DNA of 64,000 bases from Diphasiastrum complanatum (taxonomy: Eukaryota; Streptophyta; Lycopodiopsida; Lycopodiales; Lycopodiaceae): positions 26,773,462 to 26,837,461 of the forward strand of contig CM055113.1 in the NCBI GenBank assembly GCA_029204225.1. Direction: 5' to 3'. The translations under genes were made by a program, and so were the position numbers. Positions 22,140 through 34,060 of the stretch are shown here, piece by piece. The notes beneath the pieces are model-generated. The model searched no databases. It saw only the letters and a list, made by a program, of their open reading frames with translations, and was not told where the DNA came from. Position 1 is the first letter of the stretch, and every line of letters starts with the position of its first letter.

Positions 22140-22860
22140 CTAATCCATGAATGTCTTGACCTTTAAACTTAGTTCTACACAAAACCTTCTGTGTACATCC
22201 AAGCTTAATGCTTTGGTAAAAATATTTGTTGTCATATCTTGCGTTCGACAAAACTGCAATCTGACTTCTTCATTGAGAACTTTGCTTTTGACAAAGTGAT
22301 ACTTCAGTTCAATGTGCTTACTCCTAGAATGAAATCTAGGGTTGGCTGACAAGGGAATGGCACTTTGATTATCCCAAAATAATAATGTCGGAGCAGATTG
22401 ATTCAGACTGATATCTGAAAGTAAGTTTCTCAATCAAACTGCTTCTTTTGTAGCTTGTGAGACTGCAATATACTTTGATTCAGTGGAAAATAGAGCTATC
22501 GAAGATTTCTTGCGATTGTTCCAAGAAACTAGACCATTGTTGAGGAAGAAAATAAATCCAGAAGTGGATTTACGAATGTCTACATCTCCTGTCCAACTTG
22601 CATCTGTATAACCACTGAATAAACTGATTTGTCATTGCCGACTGCTCCATAACAAATGCAAAAGTCCATAGTAGCTCGAGGATATCTCATGACTCTGATA
22701 AGAGCCTTCCAATGTGTTACACTAGAGTTGGTTGTATACTAACTGAGAGAGCTAACTGCAAAAGATATGTCTAGCCTGGTACATATCATTGCGTACATAA
22801 GAGACCCTATAATAGAATGATAAGGATACTCACGCATCTGCTCCTTTTCTTGTACTTGTT
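22140..22860 (-). pseudogene. Copia-B pol 3' fragment: RT tail and RNase H
   Basis: On the minus strand this gives PYHSIIGSLMYAMICTRLDISFAVS (the end of RT) and, after frameshifts and missing sequence, RNase H segments ending with LLFWDNQSAIPLSANP, HSRSKHIELKYHFV and TNIFTKAL at 22,433-22,140. These belong to a Tnt1/retrofit-like copia lineage distinct from Copia-2. The sequence joins at about 22,860 to a different copia lineage in the same direction, which makes one artificial open frame (23,017-22,739) out of two families. Confidence 0.8.
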
Positions 22861-22864
22861 GAAA

Positions 22865-23498
22865 GATCCATCTCTTCACCTTGAAGATCCATTTGCATCC
22901 AATAGCTTTCTTGTCATTAGGTAACTCCACCAATCTCCATGTTCCATTTTTCATATGAGCTTGATACTCAAGATCCATTGCTTGGATCCACTCCTCTTCT
23001 TTCCTTGCTTCATCCACACTTGTAGGTTCATCACAAGAGGTTAGGAGCAGAAACTACATGCTTACTCCTTTTATCATATGGGAGCCTTGAAGGTACTTGT
23101 CTTTCCCTTGATGTTCTTGGCTTTTGACTTGAAAAAGGTCCATTATCATCACCATTTAAAATAGGATCCTTTACATCAACATCAAGAATGTTAGATCCAT
23201 CCACACCTTTATCAATCATGCTTGAAGACACTTCTGAAATGTTTCCCTCATAAAAAATGACATATCTGCCAACAACCACTTTGTTAGTAGAAGAAATGTA
23301 AACCTTGTAGGCTTTACTCACCTCACTATATCCAACAAAAATACCTCTTCTTGAAGATGGATCCTCCTTGGTCCTATCATCAAGAGTAATGTTGACATAG
23401 CATGTGCATCCAAAAGTTCTTAGAAAGTTGAAACTCGGCCTCCTCTTGAATAGCATCTCAAAAGGTGTCCTTCCCTCCAAATTGCTTTTGAGCAACAG
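22865..23498 (-). pseudogene. Copia-A fragment: integrase C-terminus and RT start
   Basis: The minus-strand frame 23,495-23,031 reads from LEGRTPFEMLF through FGCTCYVNITLDDRTKEDPSSRRGIFVGYSE to the acidic linker before RT. The next segment (WIQAMDLEYQAHMKNGTWRLVELP, IGCKWIFKVK) is the beginning of RT. All of it closely matches Copia-2 at 7,380-7,990, so this is a truncated member of the same family. It stops at about 23,498, where Copia-C begins in the opposite orientation. Confidence 0.85.
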
Positions 23499-23499
23499 A

Positions 23500-25996
23500 G
23501 GATTTGATCAAGCTCTTGCAGTCAGAAGACATGGTGGCAGATTTTCTCGTGGAAGACACCAATCAAGAGGTGGAAACTCAAATCGTGGATCGTTCCAACA
23601 ATTTCAAGAACAATCCAATGATGGCCCGAACCGAGGCAATTGGAATCAAGGCCAAGGTCAAGGATGCGCCTATTCTAGGCAAAATAAACCTAGAAATTGT
23701 AGGTACTACAACAAACCTGGCCACTGTGGGAGCGTGAATGCTTCAAGAAACAGAAGGAGATAGAACAAAGAAAAGGCAAATGGCAAGCGAGCAATTATGC
23801 TGATCAACATCAATTTGATGACTATTATTATGAAGACAACTATGCTGATCAACATCAATATTATGCTGATCAATATGAAGATGATACAGGTGAGAGTTCA
23901 AACTTGTTCATTACAGCATTAATGACAAGTGATGAAGCCAAGGATACTTGGTACATTGATAGTGGTGCGTCCAAACACATGACTTCAAGGGAAGAGTGGT
24001 TTTCAGAACTCAAGGAAACTCACAATGGTGATGAAGTCGGACAAGCTGATGATCAATTGCTATATGTTAAAGGAGTTGAGTGATACTAGCGAAGTTAGCC
24101 AGCAAGAAGATAAAGTGGATAAGCAATGTGCAATGTGTACCTGGTTTAGCTAACAAACTAGGTCCATTAGTGGCTATTACTATTTCATCACATTCATTGA
24201 TGACTACAGTAGACATATCTGGATTTATTTCATAATCAAGAAATCTAATGCTTTTGCCAAGTTTAGAGAGTTCAAGGCTCTAGTTGAAAAACAAACAGGT
24301 TGTTATATCATGACTCTCAGATCAGATGGTGGTGGTGAGTATTTTTCAACAGAGTTTATAGATTTTTGCAAGGATCAGGAGATCAAGAGGCAAACTAATG
24401 CACCCTATTCACCACAATAGAATGGAGTTGTAGAACGAAAAAAAAAAAATCCATTGTAGAGATGGCTAGGGCAATGCTTAAGAGCAAGGGTCTACCAAAT
24501 ACCTTTTGGACAGAAGCATGCAACACAGCTACTCATATCTTGAATCGGTGTTCTACGAAGTCTATTGAGGGTAAGACACCTTACGAAGCTTTTACCAGGA
24601 AAGAAACCTAATGTTTCTCATTTACAAGTATTTGGTTGTGATGCTTATGCTCATGTGCCTGATGAAAAATGAAAGAAACTGGATGCAAAAGTTGTTAAGT
24701 ATATTTTCCTTGGATATGATGAAAAAGCCAAGGCATACAGGATGTATGACACACATGCACAAAAGATCGTGATTTCCAGAGATGCTACTTTTGATGAGAT
24801 GGGTCAAAACAGCCAAATAAAACTGACAATTAATTCCTTTGATGATAAAGACAAAGTACAAGTAAAAAAAGAAGTTGATGTCGATATGGAAGAGCCAATG
24901 GAAAAAAGAGAGTGTTTATAATGATACTCCTAGGAGAGTGCCTAAGTGGTACTTGTTAGTAACAGGTGATGCTAATACGGGAGATACTCCTGAATCAAGT
25001 TAGCAGGGAGAGCTTAGGAGATCAAGCAGAAATCAAAAACCTCCAGCTCGACTAGAGATGAATCTAGCCCTAATGGGATCCATGTTAACGGCTCAAGAAT
25101 CTAAAACTTTTGACGAAGCAAAATACCACAAGGAGTGGCGTGCAACTATGGAAAAAAAAATGGAGGCTATATCAAAGAACAAAATGTGGGACTTGGTTGA
25201 GCCTATCACATGTAAGTGGATCTACAAGACGAAGTATGGAACAAATGGACAACTCAACAAGTACAAGGCATGACTAGTTGCAAGAGGTTTTGAGCAGCAA
25301 GAAGGTATAGACTTTGAGGAGACCTTTGCACTTGTAGCCAAAATGGTAACTATTCGTTCTATCATTGCAATTTCTACTTTCTATGATTGGAAAATCCAGC
25401 AAATGGACATCAAATCTGTTTTTCTTAATGGAGTGTTGGATGAAGAGGTATATTTAGAGCAACTCAAGGGTTTGTTGAGCCAGGGAGAGATCATTTGGTT
25501 TGTAAACTCAACAAAGCCATATATGGATTGAAGCAAGCACCACGAGCATGGTCTTGCATTGATGAACACTTCAAGCGAAGGGGAATGGTAAAGAGTGATG
25601 TTGATCCTAATCTTTATATTCTTAGGCAAAACTCAGATATAGTGTTCGTTGTATTACATGAACTAATATGGGCTTAATTGATGAAATCAAATCATACCTT
25701 TGACATGAGCGATTTAGGATTGATGCATTATTGTCTTGGTATTGAAGTTTGACAAAAGGAAGACAATGTTATTCTTACGCAAAGCAAGTATGCACAAGAT
25801 CTATTGTATAAGTTCAATATGCATGATTGCAAGTCACTTAGTACTCCAATGGAGACCAATACCAAACTTTCTGCATCAGATGAAGCCAAGAAAGTTGATG
25901 CATACTTATATAGGCAGTTAGTAAGTAGTTTAATCTATTTGGCACACACACGTTCAGATATTGCTTATGTTGTTGGTGTGGTTAGTCAATTTATGG
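23500..25996 (+). pseudogene. Copia-C, internally deleted gag-pol with many stops
   Basis: Plus-strand fragments, in order: a glycine/arginine/asparagine-rich gag tail (from 23,504); a zinc knuckle with a C-to-Y change and a following frameshift (about 23,695-23,745); protease WYIDSGASKHMTSREEWF at about 23,950; and an integrase from YYYFITFIDDYSRHIWIYF (24,175) through RSDGGGEYF to a stop within the PQ.NGV motif and a homopolymer-A frameshift at 24,441. RT follows from 25,090 (CKWIYKTKYG, MDIKSVFLNG), and the end of RT (LVSSLIYLAHTRSDIAYVVGVVSQFM) closes at about 25,995. The pre-integrase domain and RNase H are missing. The family resembles Copia-D more than Copia-2. Confidence 0.85.
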
Positions 25997-26019
25997 ACCT
26001 AGATCCGTACGATCTAGGT

Positions 26020-26802
26020 TTGGTTGGGTTGGTTTGTCCACCATCAGGTTCCCTTGTGTTGCTTGTGATTGACATGCTTAGAATAGGATCCTTGGATTGA
26101 GGACTTTATAGAGCTACCAAGATCAAGTGCCATTGATTAGATTTGAATTTGATTCATGAGATCTAATTAATATAAGCTGAAATCAGGTCCTCTAAACTTG
26201 TTTTACAGGCCTTGAAAGTACATCAAAGTGTGTGAGTGAGATTTAGTCATGTTTTTGTCCAAATAGGGTAAATATTGGTAGGACTTGATAAGTCTTTGAT
26301 AGAATCTCACCTAATCTTCATTTCTTTTATGCTAGAAGTCAAATCCGAGGTAATCAAGACAGTGAAACCTTGGTGAGTTTCTAGGTTCAAATCAAAACCA
26401 ATTTTTCTGAGCAAGATTTTTTAGGATTCTTCCAAAAGTTCTTTTGAATCAAGATCAAGGGGATCTTGCTACTTGAATCTTTGTGCATTTCAAGTAAGTT
26501 TCTAGTGTAAAAATTCCGGGAAAGAACTTAGGGAGGGTCAAGAAGTTCAATCTGCTAATCTACTTTGTGCTCAATGATTTTCTCAAGAGTAGTCAATAGA
26601 GTGAAGATTTGGCAAGATTTGATTGTAACTAGATTTCACATCATCTTATCTTCATTCCAACTTAAGGGAGTGATAAAACTGTGATTATATGTCCATTTCT
26701 TGGATTAGAAATCAAATTTGAGTGAAACATTACAAGTGTGAGACCTTTGTGAGTTTCAAAGTCAATTGAATCTATTACTTATTTGTAGAAATCACTAGTA
26801 AG
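26020..26802 (+). other. Copia-E leader, non-coding
   Basis: This stretch precedes the gag of Copia-E. It has no credible frame and no primer-binding site or 5' LTR, so the element is truncated on the left. Quasi-repeats such as AAATC(C/T)GAG..AGTGAAAC..TT.GTGAGTTTC occur at about 26,341-26,390 and 26,710-26,760, a style of repeated leader also seen in Copia-2. Confidence 0.5.
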
Positions 26803-27574
26803 ATGGGATCTATTGGAGCATACCTTCTAGAAGCTAGGGAGAGATTGAATTCTACAAATTATTCTATTTGGAAGGTTAGGATTGAGTCACTAATGGTGCT
26901 CCAAGACCTTTATGAGTTCTTGATTGATGATGAAGATGAACCTCTAGGTGCACAGGAGTTGATGAAATACAAGAAGAGATCTAGACTAGCACTTCATTGT
27001 GTGAAGATGGATATAAGCAATGATCTTTTGAGAGAAGCATCAACATGTACTAGGTCTAAATAGGCTTGGGAGTCTTTAAAATCAATCTATGAATCTAGCA
27101 ACACTTCTAGAGTCCTCAAGAAATCAGATTTTGCACAAGATTATGTGCTTAGAATCAAGTCTCTAAATAGGGAGTTGGCCTCCATTGGAGAGAAGATTCA
27201 TGATGGAGAGCTTGTACAAATTCTCCTTAATGGTCTAGGAGATGACTTTGCAAATTTGGTCCAACGTTTTGCCATCCAAGACACTTTGCCAACTATAGAA
27301 AAACTTCACAGTGTATTAGTGGGTGAAGAGTGTAGGATGCTCCACACCAAGGCAATAATGAGTTCATTGTCCTTGCAAGATGGAGATGAGAAAAGCCAAT
27401 TTCTCATTCATGGACAAAAAGAAGACCAATAGAAAGAAGAAGCATCCAGAAAGGAGGCCAAAAAAGAGGATGCTGCATCAAGCTCAAAGCACAAGTCAAA
27501 GCAAAAAATGCTTCTTTTGTGAAAAGAAGGGGCATTATGCATCCGAATGCTACAAGAGGCTAAGAGCACAAGAG
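26803..27574 (+). pseudogene. Copia-E gag, first part (split by LARD-2)
   Basis: The ATG at 26,803 starts a copia gag closely related to Copia-2: ARERLNSTNYSIWKVRIESL, then a premature TAG at 27,061, a deletion around 27,115-27,130, and LRIKSLNRELASIGEKIHDGELVQILLNGL. After another frameshift comes the intact zinc knuckle CFFCEKKGHYASEC (about 27,518-27,553). The frame runs to the insertion point of LARD-2 and continues in register from 32,860 toward the protease. It was inactive from stops and frameshifts, though it cannot be told whether these preceded the insertion. Confidence 0.85.
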
Positions 27575-28047
27575 AGTTGAAATTCCAATAGAATCTAGTG
27601 CAGTATGCAGATCACATCACACAATCACCATAGCCACTCCTCACAAGCTCTCATAGATGGCACAACAAAAGTTATTAGATTACAAAGAAACATTGTACAT
27701 ATAGAGTATTCACAAATTGCATGAAAAGGCAGGTGTCCTAAAATTGGCCTACCACCTGTGAAACTAAGGTCGGGCCCAATATGGCCAAATTCGACCAACA
27801 AACTTGGGACATGCCCCCAAGTATAGCAAGTACTGTAAATAACTCTGTACGGGCTAATTCTTCCTATGTATGGCTACTCGGATAACCCAAGTAGCTGGCT
27901 ACGGGATCAGTGCCCGATCAATATATCCTAACGGGTCACGTCCTGATCACAACCATATACAATAAATCAAATAAATTGTACAGTAATTACATCATCACAT
28001 TCAGAGCTTACATAAAATGTATATCAGATTAACTCTGATTTCTAACT
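27575..28047 (-). repeat. LARD-2 3' LTR (sense orientation minus)
   Basis: The 473-bp repeat is bounded by AAGAG on one side and the purine tract on the other. It contains inverted ends AGTT/AACT. It is highly similar to the second copy, with scattered substitutions such as TGAAATTCCA against TGAAATTTTG at one end. Confidence 0.9.
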
Positions 28048-28058
28048 CTCTCCCTTAA
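28048..28058 (-). promoter_or_regulatory. LARD-2 polypurine tract
   Basis: The sense strand reads TTAAGGGAGAG directly before the LTR start AGTTAGAAAT. Its position without a gap is one of the reasons for placing the LTR end at AG. Confidence 0.8.
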
Positions 28059-31000
28059 GCTCAAATGTGATGAGAGTGAAAAACAATAATTTGTAGCAAT
28101 GTCTGGAGTGTCCAAAAGATGTTATGCATATCCTGCTCCTTTGTACTTGACTCACACTCAGGCACACCAACAAACCACCAGGTTTGGCTCACAAAGTATC
28201 ATGCAAACACAATGATCATACAGAGAGTCTACCATACTCTCGACCAACTGACTTGTCTCCAATCCGACTTGAACACAAGTGGACCACATGAGCGACATGG
28301 CTCAAATTGAGGAAATCCCACTGCCACCATGAGACTTACATCCTCCATTTATCTAGGCTGACATCCTATCAGGCACTTACAAGCACAAACCTGTAAAGCT
28401 GACATAAATGGGCGATTGAGGTTCAACTTGAGGAAATCTTACTGCCACCATAAGATTATACCCTCACTAGATAGACAGTTAGTAGACAATGACAAGTCAA
28501 TGAGCATAAATGACTACTTTGTTTCAACTCAATGAATGAATGTACACAAATCTCACCATCGGCTATACTTGAGTAGCTCGCCCACCTCCCAGAGATACTG
28601 ATGGTGATATGTCTGTCCTACATCCCATGTAGGTTCAACTTTCCATGCTTGACGTTGCCAACTCTGATTTGACCAGTCTATAGGCCTCCCACCAAGGAGC
28701 CTATCTCTCCACAACATCGTCATAGCATCCAAGCCAAAGCAAATGCAAAGTAGATCCACTATCGTGATGAACAACTCACCCACGATCCATAGCATATCAG
28801 GTAGGATAGCTCCAGAACCCTGTACCCTCCTGTACCATATGATCACCAAGTATCCATTACCTGCTGATAGCTCCCCAAGAATCTGTCCACCTGTAGTGCA
28901 ACTAGACTCCAACTGGATCTAACCAAAAGCTGCATCCTGCTTACCAAATAATGATGGATAGACACAACATGTGACGCCAACCTGGAGGTCACTATGTATA
29001 TAACCATGCAGCTCACCTGATCACTCGCCAAAGTATCAACTGTCACTCCCTAAGCAACCATCTCCATCCATCTCGGCTCACAACCATGGGCATGCTGGAT
29101 CCACATCACCCCGTAATGCACTCCATGCCCTCAGGATATGTACCACCTCCGATACACTCCATGCCACCTACCTCCAGGTAGGCTTGACCCGTCCCTAGGT
29201 CACCACATGATACACCAGTTGAAGAACATCGTCCATACAATGACATATCATACTTGAGCAACTGTAGCATCTCCCTGAGTGCCACCCCAATGGACTCGTC
29301 ATCCACATACTATGCTTATCTGATGTCTCCAATCCTGGTCACCATCCTGCTAGACAAGCCGAACTCCAAAGCATCACCTGCTCCACCTGGCTCCTAGCAT
29401 CTGCTCGCTCTCCCTGGCTATGTGCCACCCGACACCATGCCAATGCAAGCCTGTCCCTGAGTTGTCCCTAATGGGCTCCCGAGACTGTTGTCTCCCTGAT
29501 CGTACTAAGGTATAAGGCTCTGAGTGACTTCCTCTAGGCTTTCCCATGATCTCACCACCTGAGAATCTGCACCATGGAAAATCCAACACCTGTGCCAAAC
29601 CTAGACTCCTGCAAATATAGCCAAATGCATGAGAGCTATAGATAGCTTATCCATGCTCGTGATGGTAGATGCCTCCCCATTGATGCCAATGTCCAAAACT
29701 GGCCCCCTACTGTAATGCCATCATGCACTCCCAAATGAGCAAGTAGATCACTAGCAAAAACACTCATCATGGCGCTTGCCCTTCGATCACACCCCCTGCG
29801 ATCTCCATCAGCTCTCCAATCTAGAGCTAGCTCTCAAAGCTTCACGCTTTGCCCATTTGCATTTGCAATGTCCTGATTCCATCACGAATCTTACTTGTAA
29901 GTCCTGTCCAATCCAAAGACTCAAGTCCAATATGAAATAGTTGCCCCCTGATGATCATCCCATGTCATCCGGCAGTGCTATCCCTACCAGGTATTCCAAT
30001 GCCATCCCTGATCACAAAGATCTGAGCATCTACCCTCTGTAGTGCCCACCTGTATTCCCCCAAGCTAGCTCCAAGCTGCTCCTGTGAATGGTTCCAAACC
30101 ACTCCCTAAGAATACACTGAGATGTGAACTCCAAAGCCACCATCAAGTCCCTCACATAACTATGCATGCCAATATCCCTCCAAGTGACCCTATGAGATCT
30201 TCCATGGCCTAAACCAAATGATCTGCACCTTGTCATCATTGAAATCTACATCCCTGATGTAATACTGATATGGCAAATTGACTTGACTTACCCAAACTGG
30301 CAGTTGAAGTGTATCTCTCCGATGACAAACTTGATACACTGCTCCACAACTACAATGACTTGATCAAAATTGACTTACCGACTGCAAAATCGTAAAATCA
30401 TCACACTCACCACTCACGAAGAGCATCCAAAATATAATTGACCCGTTCTTCCTCCTCTGCATGTCCCACACACAGCTTGTCCAATGCAAGTCTGCTATCT
30501 TGCCCAATGGCTTCCAACTGGCACCACCTCCCACTTCCATCACTCGTGACCATCAAAATGTGTGTACCTCCAAGCTAGCCCATATTTCCTTCCAAATGAG
30601 AAATTTCCAAGCTACAGATGCGTGTGTCAATGTAGCTATCACCTGACTCGACAATGCCACTGCCGATCATACCTGTGAGAGTGTTCCCCCAAAATGCCAC
30701 TTGACGTTGGTTGGTTCGAACCCCAAGAGTTGAACCTAATCACAAGAATTTTTCACCTGTAATCGGCATACAATGCTTAGCTCTCACCTGTGATTGCTTG
30801 CCCTCTCAAAATTGTCGCCAATGATGAGTAGTCATGCCACCAAACTGCACTTCCGTCACCAATACTAGCTTTCTCCACACAATTCTGCTACCATTCGCTG
30901 CCATACTGCATTTACCGCCTCCAAACGCCTTGTTACCCTGTCAAGAGTAAGTAATATTTTGAAGCAATAATTCCACATTGTACCGCCCTGTAGCAGGTTT

Positions 31001-32370
31001 CACCAGCCAAAAATCGTCCCAAATTTGGCCCTACGGTACCCAAATAGCAAATGTAGCCCATCACTAGGTCACCCGCACTCCGCTCGATGGAATGGTGATG
31101 AAAACACCCCGAAACACATTTATCTCTACTTTGTGACGTCATTCTATCCGCTGGCTCTGAGCAGCAAATTTCAGAGGTCATTTTGGCCCAAGCATGGCCA
31201 AAAAAGATGCCTTCTAGCCAAAGGTTAGGCCCAAAACCAATTTGCCTTGCAAAATTGAACTGAATTTTCATTCTAAAAATTTTTAATGAAAAAAGAGCAA
31301 TTCTTGCCCTTCGGGTCCCTTCAACCATTTCTATTGAAAGTTTTTAATGAAGTGCAAGGCACTTCTGCCCTTCATCCTTTCAGGGGCCCCTTCAACCACA
31401 TCTTCACCATTGGTTGCAATCCGACGGCTGATATAGTTCCCTAAACTTCCAATCATACCCGTCGATCGCGATGGACCTTGATCCAATGGTGACGGCTTCT
31501 TTAGCGCGTTGATTCCATGTCCACTATCCGCCAGACATTTACATACACTATGGCCCTTATGCGGCTGGGCACGCGCGAGGCCTATGGCCTTCCTGTTTCC
31601 TATCTCTCCTTCACCTTTGTTCTCAAAGCTCCATCTATGGTTGCCACCCAGCATCTGATCCAGTTCTTTAACTGATCCGCGGCCTTCCATGCCGTTTTAC
31701 ATGCTGGCTTGCCCTCCTAGGACGCTCCTCTGTAGCCATCCCTAGCTCCAAAAAAGATTTTATATTGAGAGAAAAATGTGTTTTTCCGACTTAAAACCCT
31801 AGCTGTCAGAAAAAACAACATTCTAGGCCATTTATCCACATTTCTTTGTGGTTTCTCTTGCAGCTCATCATCTGACTGAGGTCGCCCTTCCTCTAGCTCA
31901 GTGATCAAATTTACAGCTATTCGATTGATGTCCAATTGTCCGCTAACAGTTCGCTTTTTTGAGAAAGTCTTCAATAGCTCATAGAATCTGAAAATTCTGT
32001 AATTTTTTCAGATTTCCACCCAATCTGCTCTTGTACATTTCTATGGCTCTCTGTCACTACTCTTTGCATAGCCATGCAAGCCCCATTGCACCAAACGACT
32101 GTCCACACAATGAATCACGTAGCCAACATCGCTGATTTCCCCGACACTACCGAAACTGCAAGTTTCTCTGTGAATTCTCCCCAGAATCCACCTACGACGA
32201 TCGTTCTGATCTTCCCCAAAGCTCCGATCGAAGACCCTTTGCTATCTTCTGCCATTCGGACTGCCCTTGTATGGAGTCCTCTCTCCTGAGACACTATGAG
32301 TGCTATTTCTCCTGGTGAAAGACGCTATCCCATAGCTCCACCGGATCGTGCATACCTGCATCACCCTGAT
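28059..32370 (-). other. LARD-2 interior, no recognisable genes
   Basis: These 4.3 kb carry only short frames on both strands. The longest (28,912-28,553 minus, 119 codons) is tryptophan-rich and matches nothing I recognise. The plus strand is C-rich (the sense strand G-rich) over 28,550-30,700. Two copies of a unit with TTGAGGAAATC.CACTGCCACCAT.AGA lie 121 bp apart at about 28,303 and 28,424. Proteins would have to be supplied by another element. Confidence 0.7.
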
Positions 32371-32382
32371 GCTCTGATACCA
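32371..32382 (-). promoter_or_regulatory. LARD-2 primer-binding site
   Basis: The plus strand reads GCTCTGATACCA, the reverse complement of TGGTATCAGAGC, with no spacer to the LTR at 32,383. It identifies initiator tRNA-Met as the primer and fixes the LTR boundary. Confidence 0.93.
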
Positions 32383-32854
32383 AGTTGAAATTTTGATAGA
32401 ATCTAGTGTAGTATGCAGGTCACATCACACAAACACCATAGCCACTCCTCACAAGCTCTCATAGATGGCACAACAAAAGTTATTAGATTACAAAGAAACA
32501 CTATACATATAGAGTATTCACAAACTACATGAAAAGGCATGTGTTCTAAAATTGGCCTACCACCTGTCAAACTAAGGTCGGCCCCAATATGGCCAAATTC
32601 GACCGACAAACTTGGGACATGCCCCCAAGTATAGCAAGTACTGTAAATAACTATGTACAGGCTAATTCTTCCTATGTGTGGCTACTTGGCTAACCCAAGT
32701 AGCCAGCTACGGAATCAGTGCCTGATCAATACATCCTAACGGGTCACGTCCCGATCACAACCATATACAGTAAACCAAATAAACTGTACAGAAATTACAT
32801 CATCACATCTAGAGTTACATAAAATGTATATCTAATTAACTCTGATTTCTAACT
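32383..32854 (-). repeat. LARD-2 5' LTR (sense orientation minus)
   Basis: This 472-bp copy is followed by the AAGAG target duplication at 32,855-32,859. On the plus strand it runs from AGTTGAAATT to TTTCTAACT. Confidence 0.9.
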
Positions 32855-33591
32855 AAGAGGAGGAGGACAAACAAGGAAACCTTGCATATGAGAAAGAGGG
32901 AGAGGATGAAGTTTATGTATTCTTGATGGCATCTACATCCTCACCAACAAGCAATAGCAATTCAAGGGACACTTGGTGGATGATAGAGGGGCTAGCTCCC
33001 ATGTCTTGTAAAAAGGACTTTTTCTCAACCTTCCACTCATTTAATGATGCTAAAATTTTTGTCTTTACTTCAAATGACGAAGACTGTAGGATAGATGGTG
33101 TTGGTACCATCTCTTTGTATCTAGAATTCTCAATAAATATGGATCTAGAAAATGTCTTTTATGTACCATCAATCACAGTGGTTTGGATGTCCACTTTGAG
33201 CATGGAAGATGTATGATGTTTAGTACTCTTTATGACAAGACAACAAGACCTGAGGACTCCAAAAAGAACCATGAGTATCAAGTTGTCTTTCACAACATTT
33301 TTTATGCACTTAATAGTTTAATTGATGTATTTTCAAGTGCACAAAATGCCTTGAAATCCATGGCTTGGCATGATGTATAGTGTTTGAAGTGTGGTACATG
33401 TATATAGACACATTTGTGGAACATCTTGTAAGGGATCCTTCAAGAGGTGGTGAAAGATCCTTCATGGACATCATCCTCTATTGGAGTCTCATAAGTTCCT
33501 TGTTTGTAGCTAGATTTTTTAGACACTTCTTAAATCATTCATTCATCTATCAAGAGAGTTGCAAATAGATCAAGCTAAATTTGAGGAGGAG
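32855..33591 (+). pseudogene. Copia-E protease and deleted pol remnant (second part)
   Basis: The frame continues from the gag part across the LARD-2 insertion. The protease is recognisable but broken (WWMIEGLAPM where WWIDSGASSHM is expected, about 32,970-33,005). It continues with pre-integrase-like sequence (LENVFYVPSIT), then jumps by deletion to the linker before RT and to a scrap of late RT (GERSFMDIILYWSLISSLF, about 33,450-33,510). Integrase, most of RT and RNase H are gone. The 3' LTR follows. Confidence 0.75.
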
Positions 33592-34060
33592 TGTGAAGAA
33601 TTGCCAGGAATTGGCAAATCTAGCTTGATCAAAAACCACGTAGAATCATGTAAAATGTACATAAGTGGGTCCCACATGTGTGAGGCCATGGATCCACATG
33701 GGAAACCCACCCTACTATAGGTTAGATCAAGTCTAAAGGGTTGGTCATGTCATTTTGGTAGTGATTCCTAGATTATAGGACCTACACCTAAGTTTAACGT
33801 GAAAAATTGACCAACTAGTCACCTGCTAGGCATGACTTTAGGATCTAGGCTACAGTTTCATTTTAGGGCAAAGAGAGTGAGTTAACTTCCTTATTAAATG
33901 CTGTAAATTCACCTAACTTTACAAAGGAAGTGAGTTTTGGTATGTATTCCAAGCTCCCATAGTGAGAAGATAGATTATTTTTGGAGCTCATTGACAATCT
34001 CAAGCTAGTTCACTATGTACATTGAGTTATTATGATCCAAATGAAACCAAATTGATTTAT
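33592..34060 (+). repeat. Probable Copia-E 3' LTR (right end uncertain)
   Basis: A purine tract TTGAGGAGGAG precedes TGTGAAGAATTGCC, the same arrangement as at the Copia-1 and Copia-2 3' LTRs. The following A/T-rich sequence is non-coding. It contains CCCACATGTGTGAGGCC near 33,672, a diverged form of the CACGTG palindrome of related LTRs. I could not find the terminal CA with confidence, so the end given is approximate. Confidence 0.55.

Larger units (their letters stand above)
27575..32854 (-). mobile_element. LARD-2: LTR element with AG...CT termini and non-coding interior
   Basis: Two direct repeats of 473 and 472 bp enclose 4.3 kb. The orientation is minus: the primer-binding site directly abuts the right repeat (32,371-32,382) and a purine tract directly abuts the left one (28,048-28,058). 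The flanking duplication AAGAG is perfect (27,570-27,574 and 32,855-32,859). Read on the sense strand, each LTR starts AGTTAGAAAT and ends ATTTCAACT, so the termini are AG...CT rather than TG...CA. The interior shows no gag, protease, RT or integrase motif in any frame. It interrupts Copia-E between zinc knuckle and protease. Confidence 0.9.

Noticed and set aside
22739-23017. Single RT protein of 92 codons
   Set aside because: It is a chance in-frame fusion across the junction of two copia lineages, not one gene.
28553-28912. 119-codon minus-strand frame in LARD-2
   Set aside because: Unusually tryptophan-rich, no recognised motif and no supporting neighbours; kept only as part of the non-coding interior.
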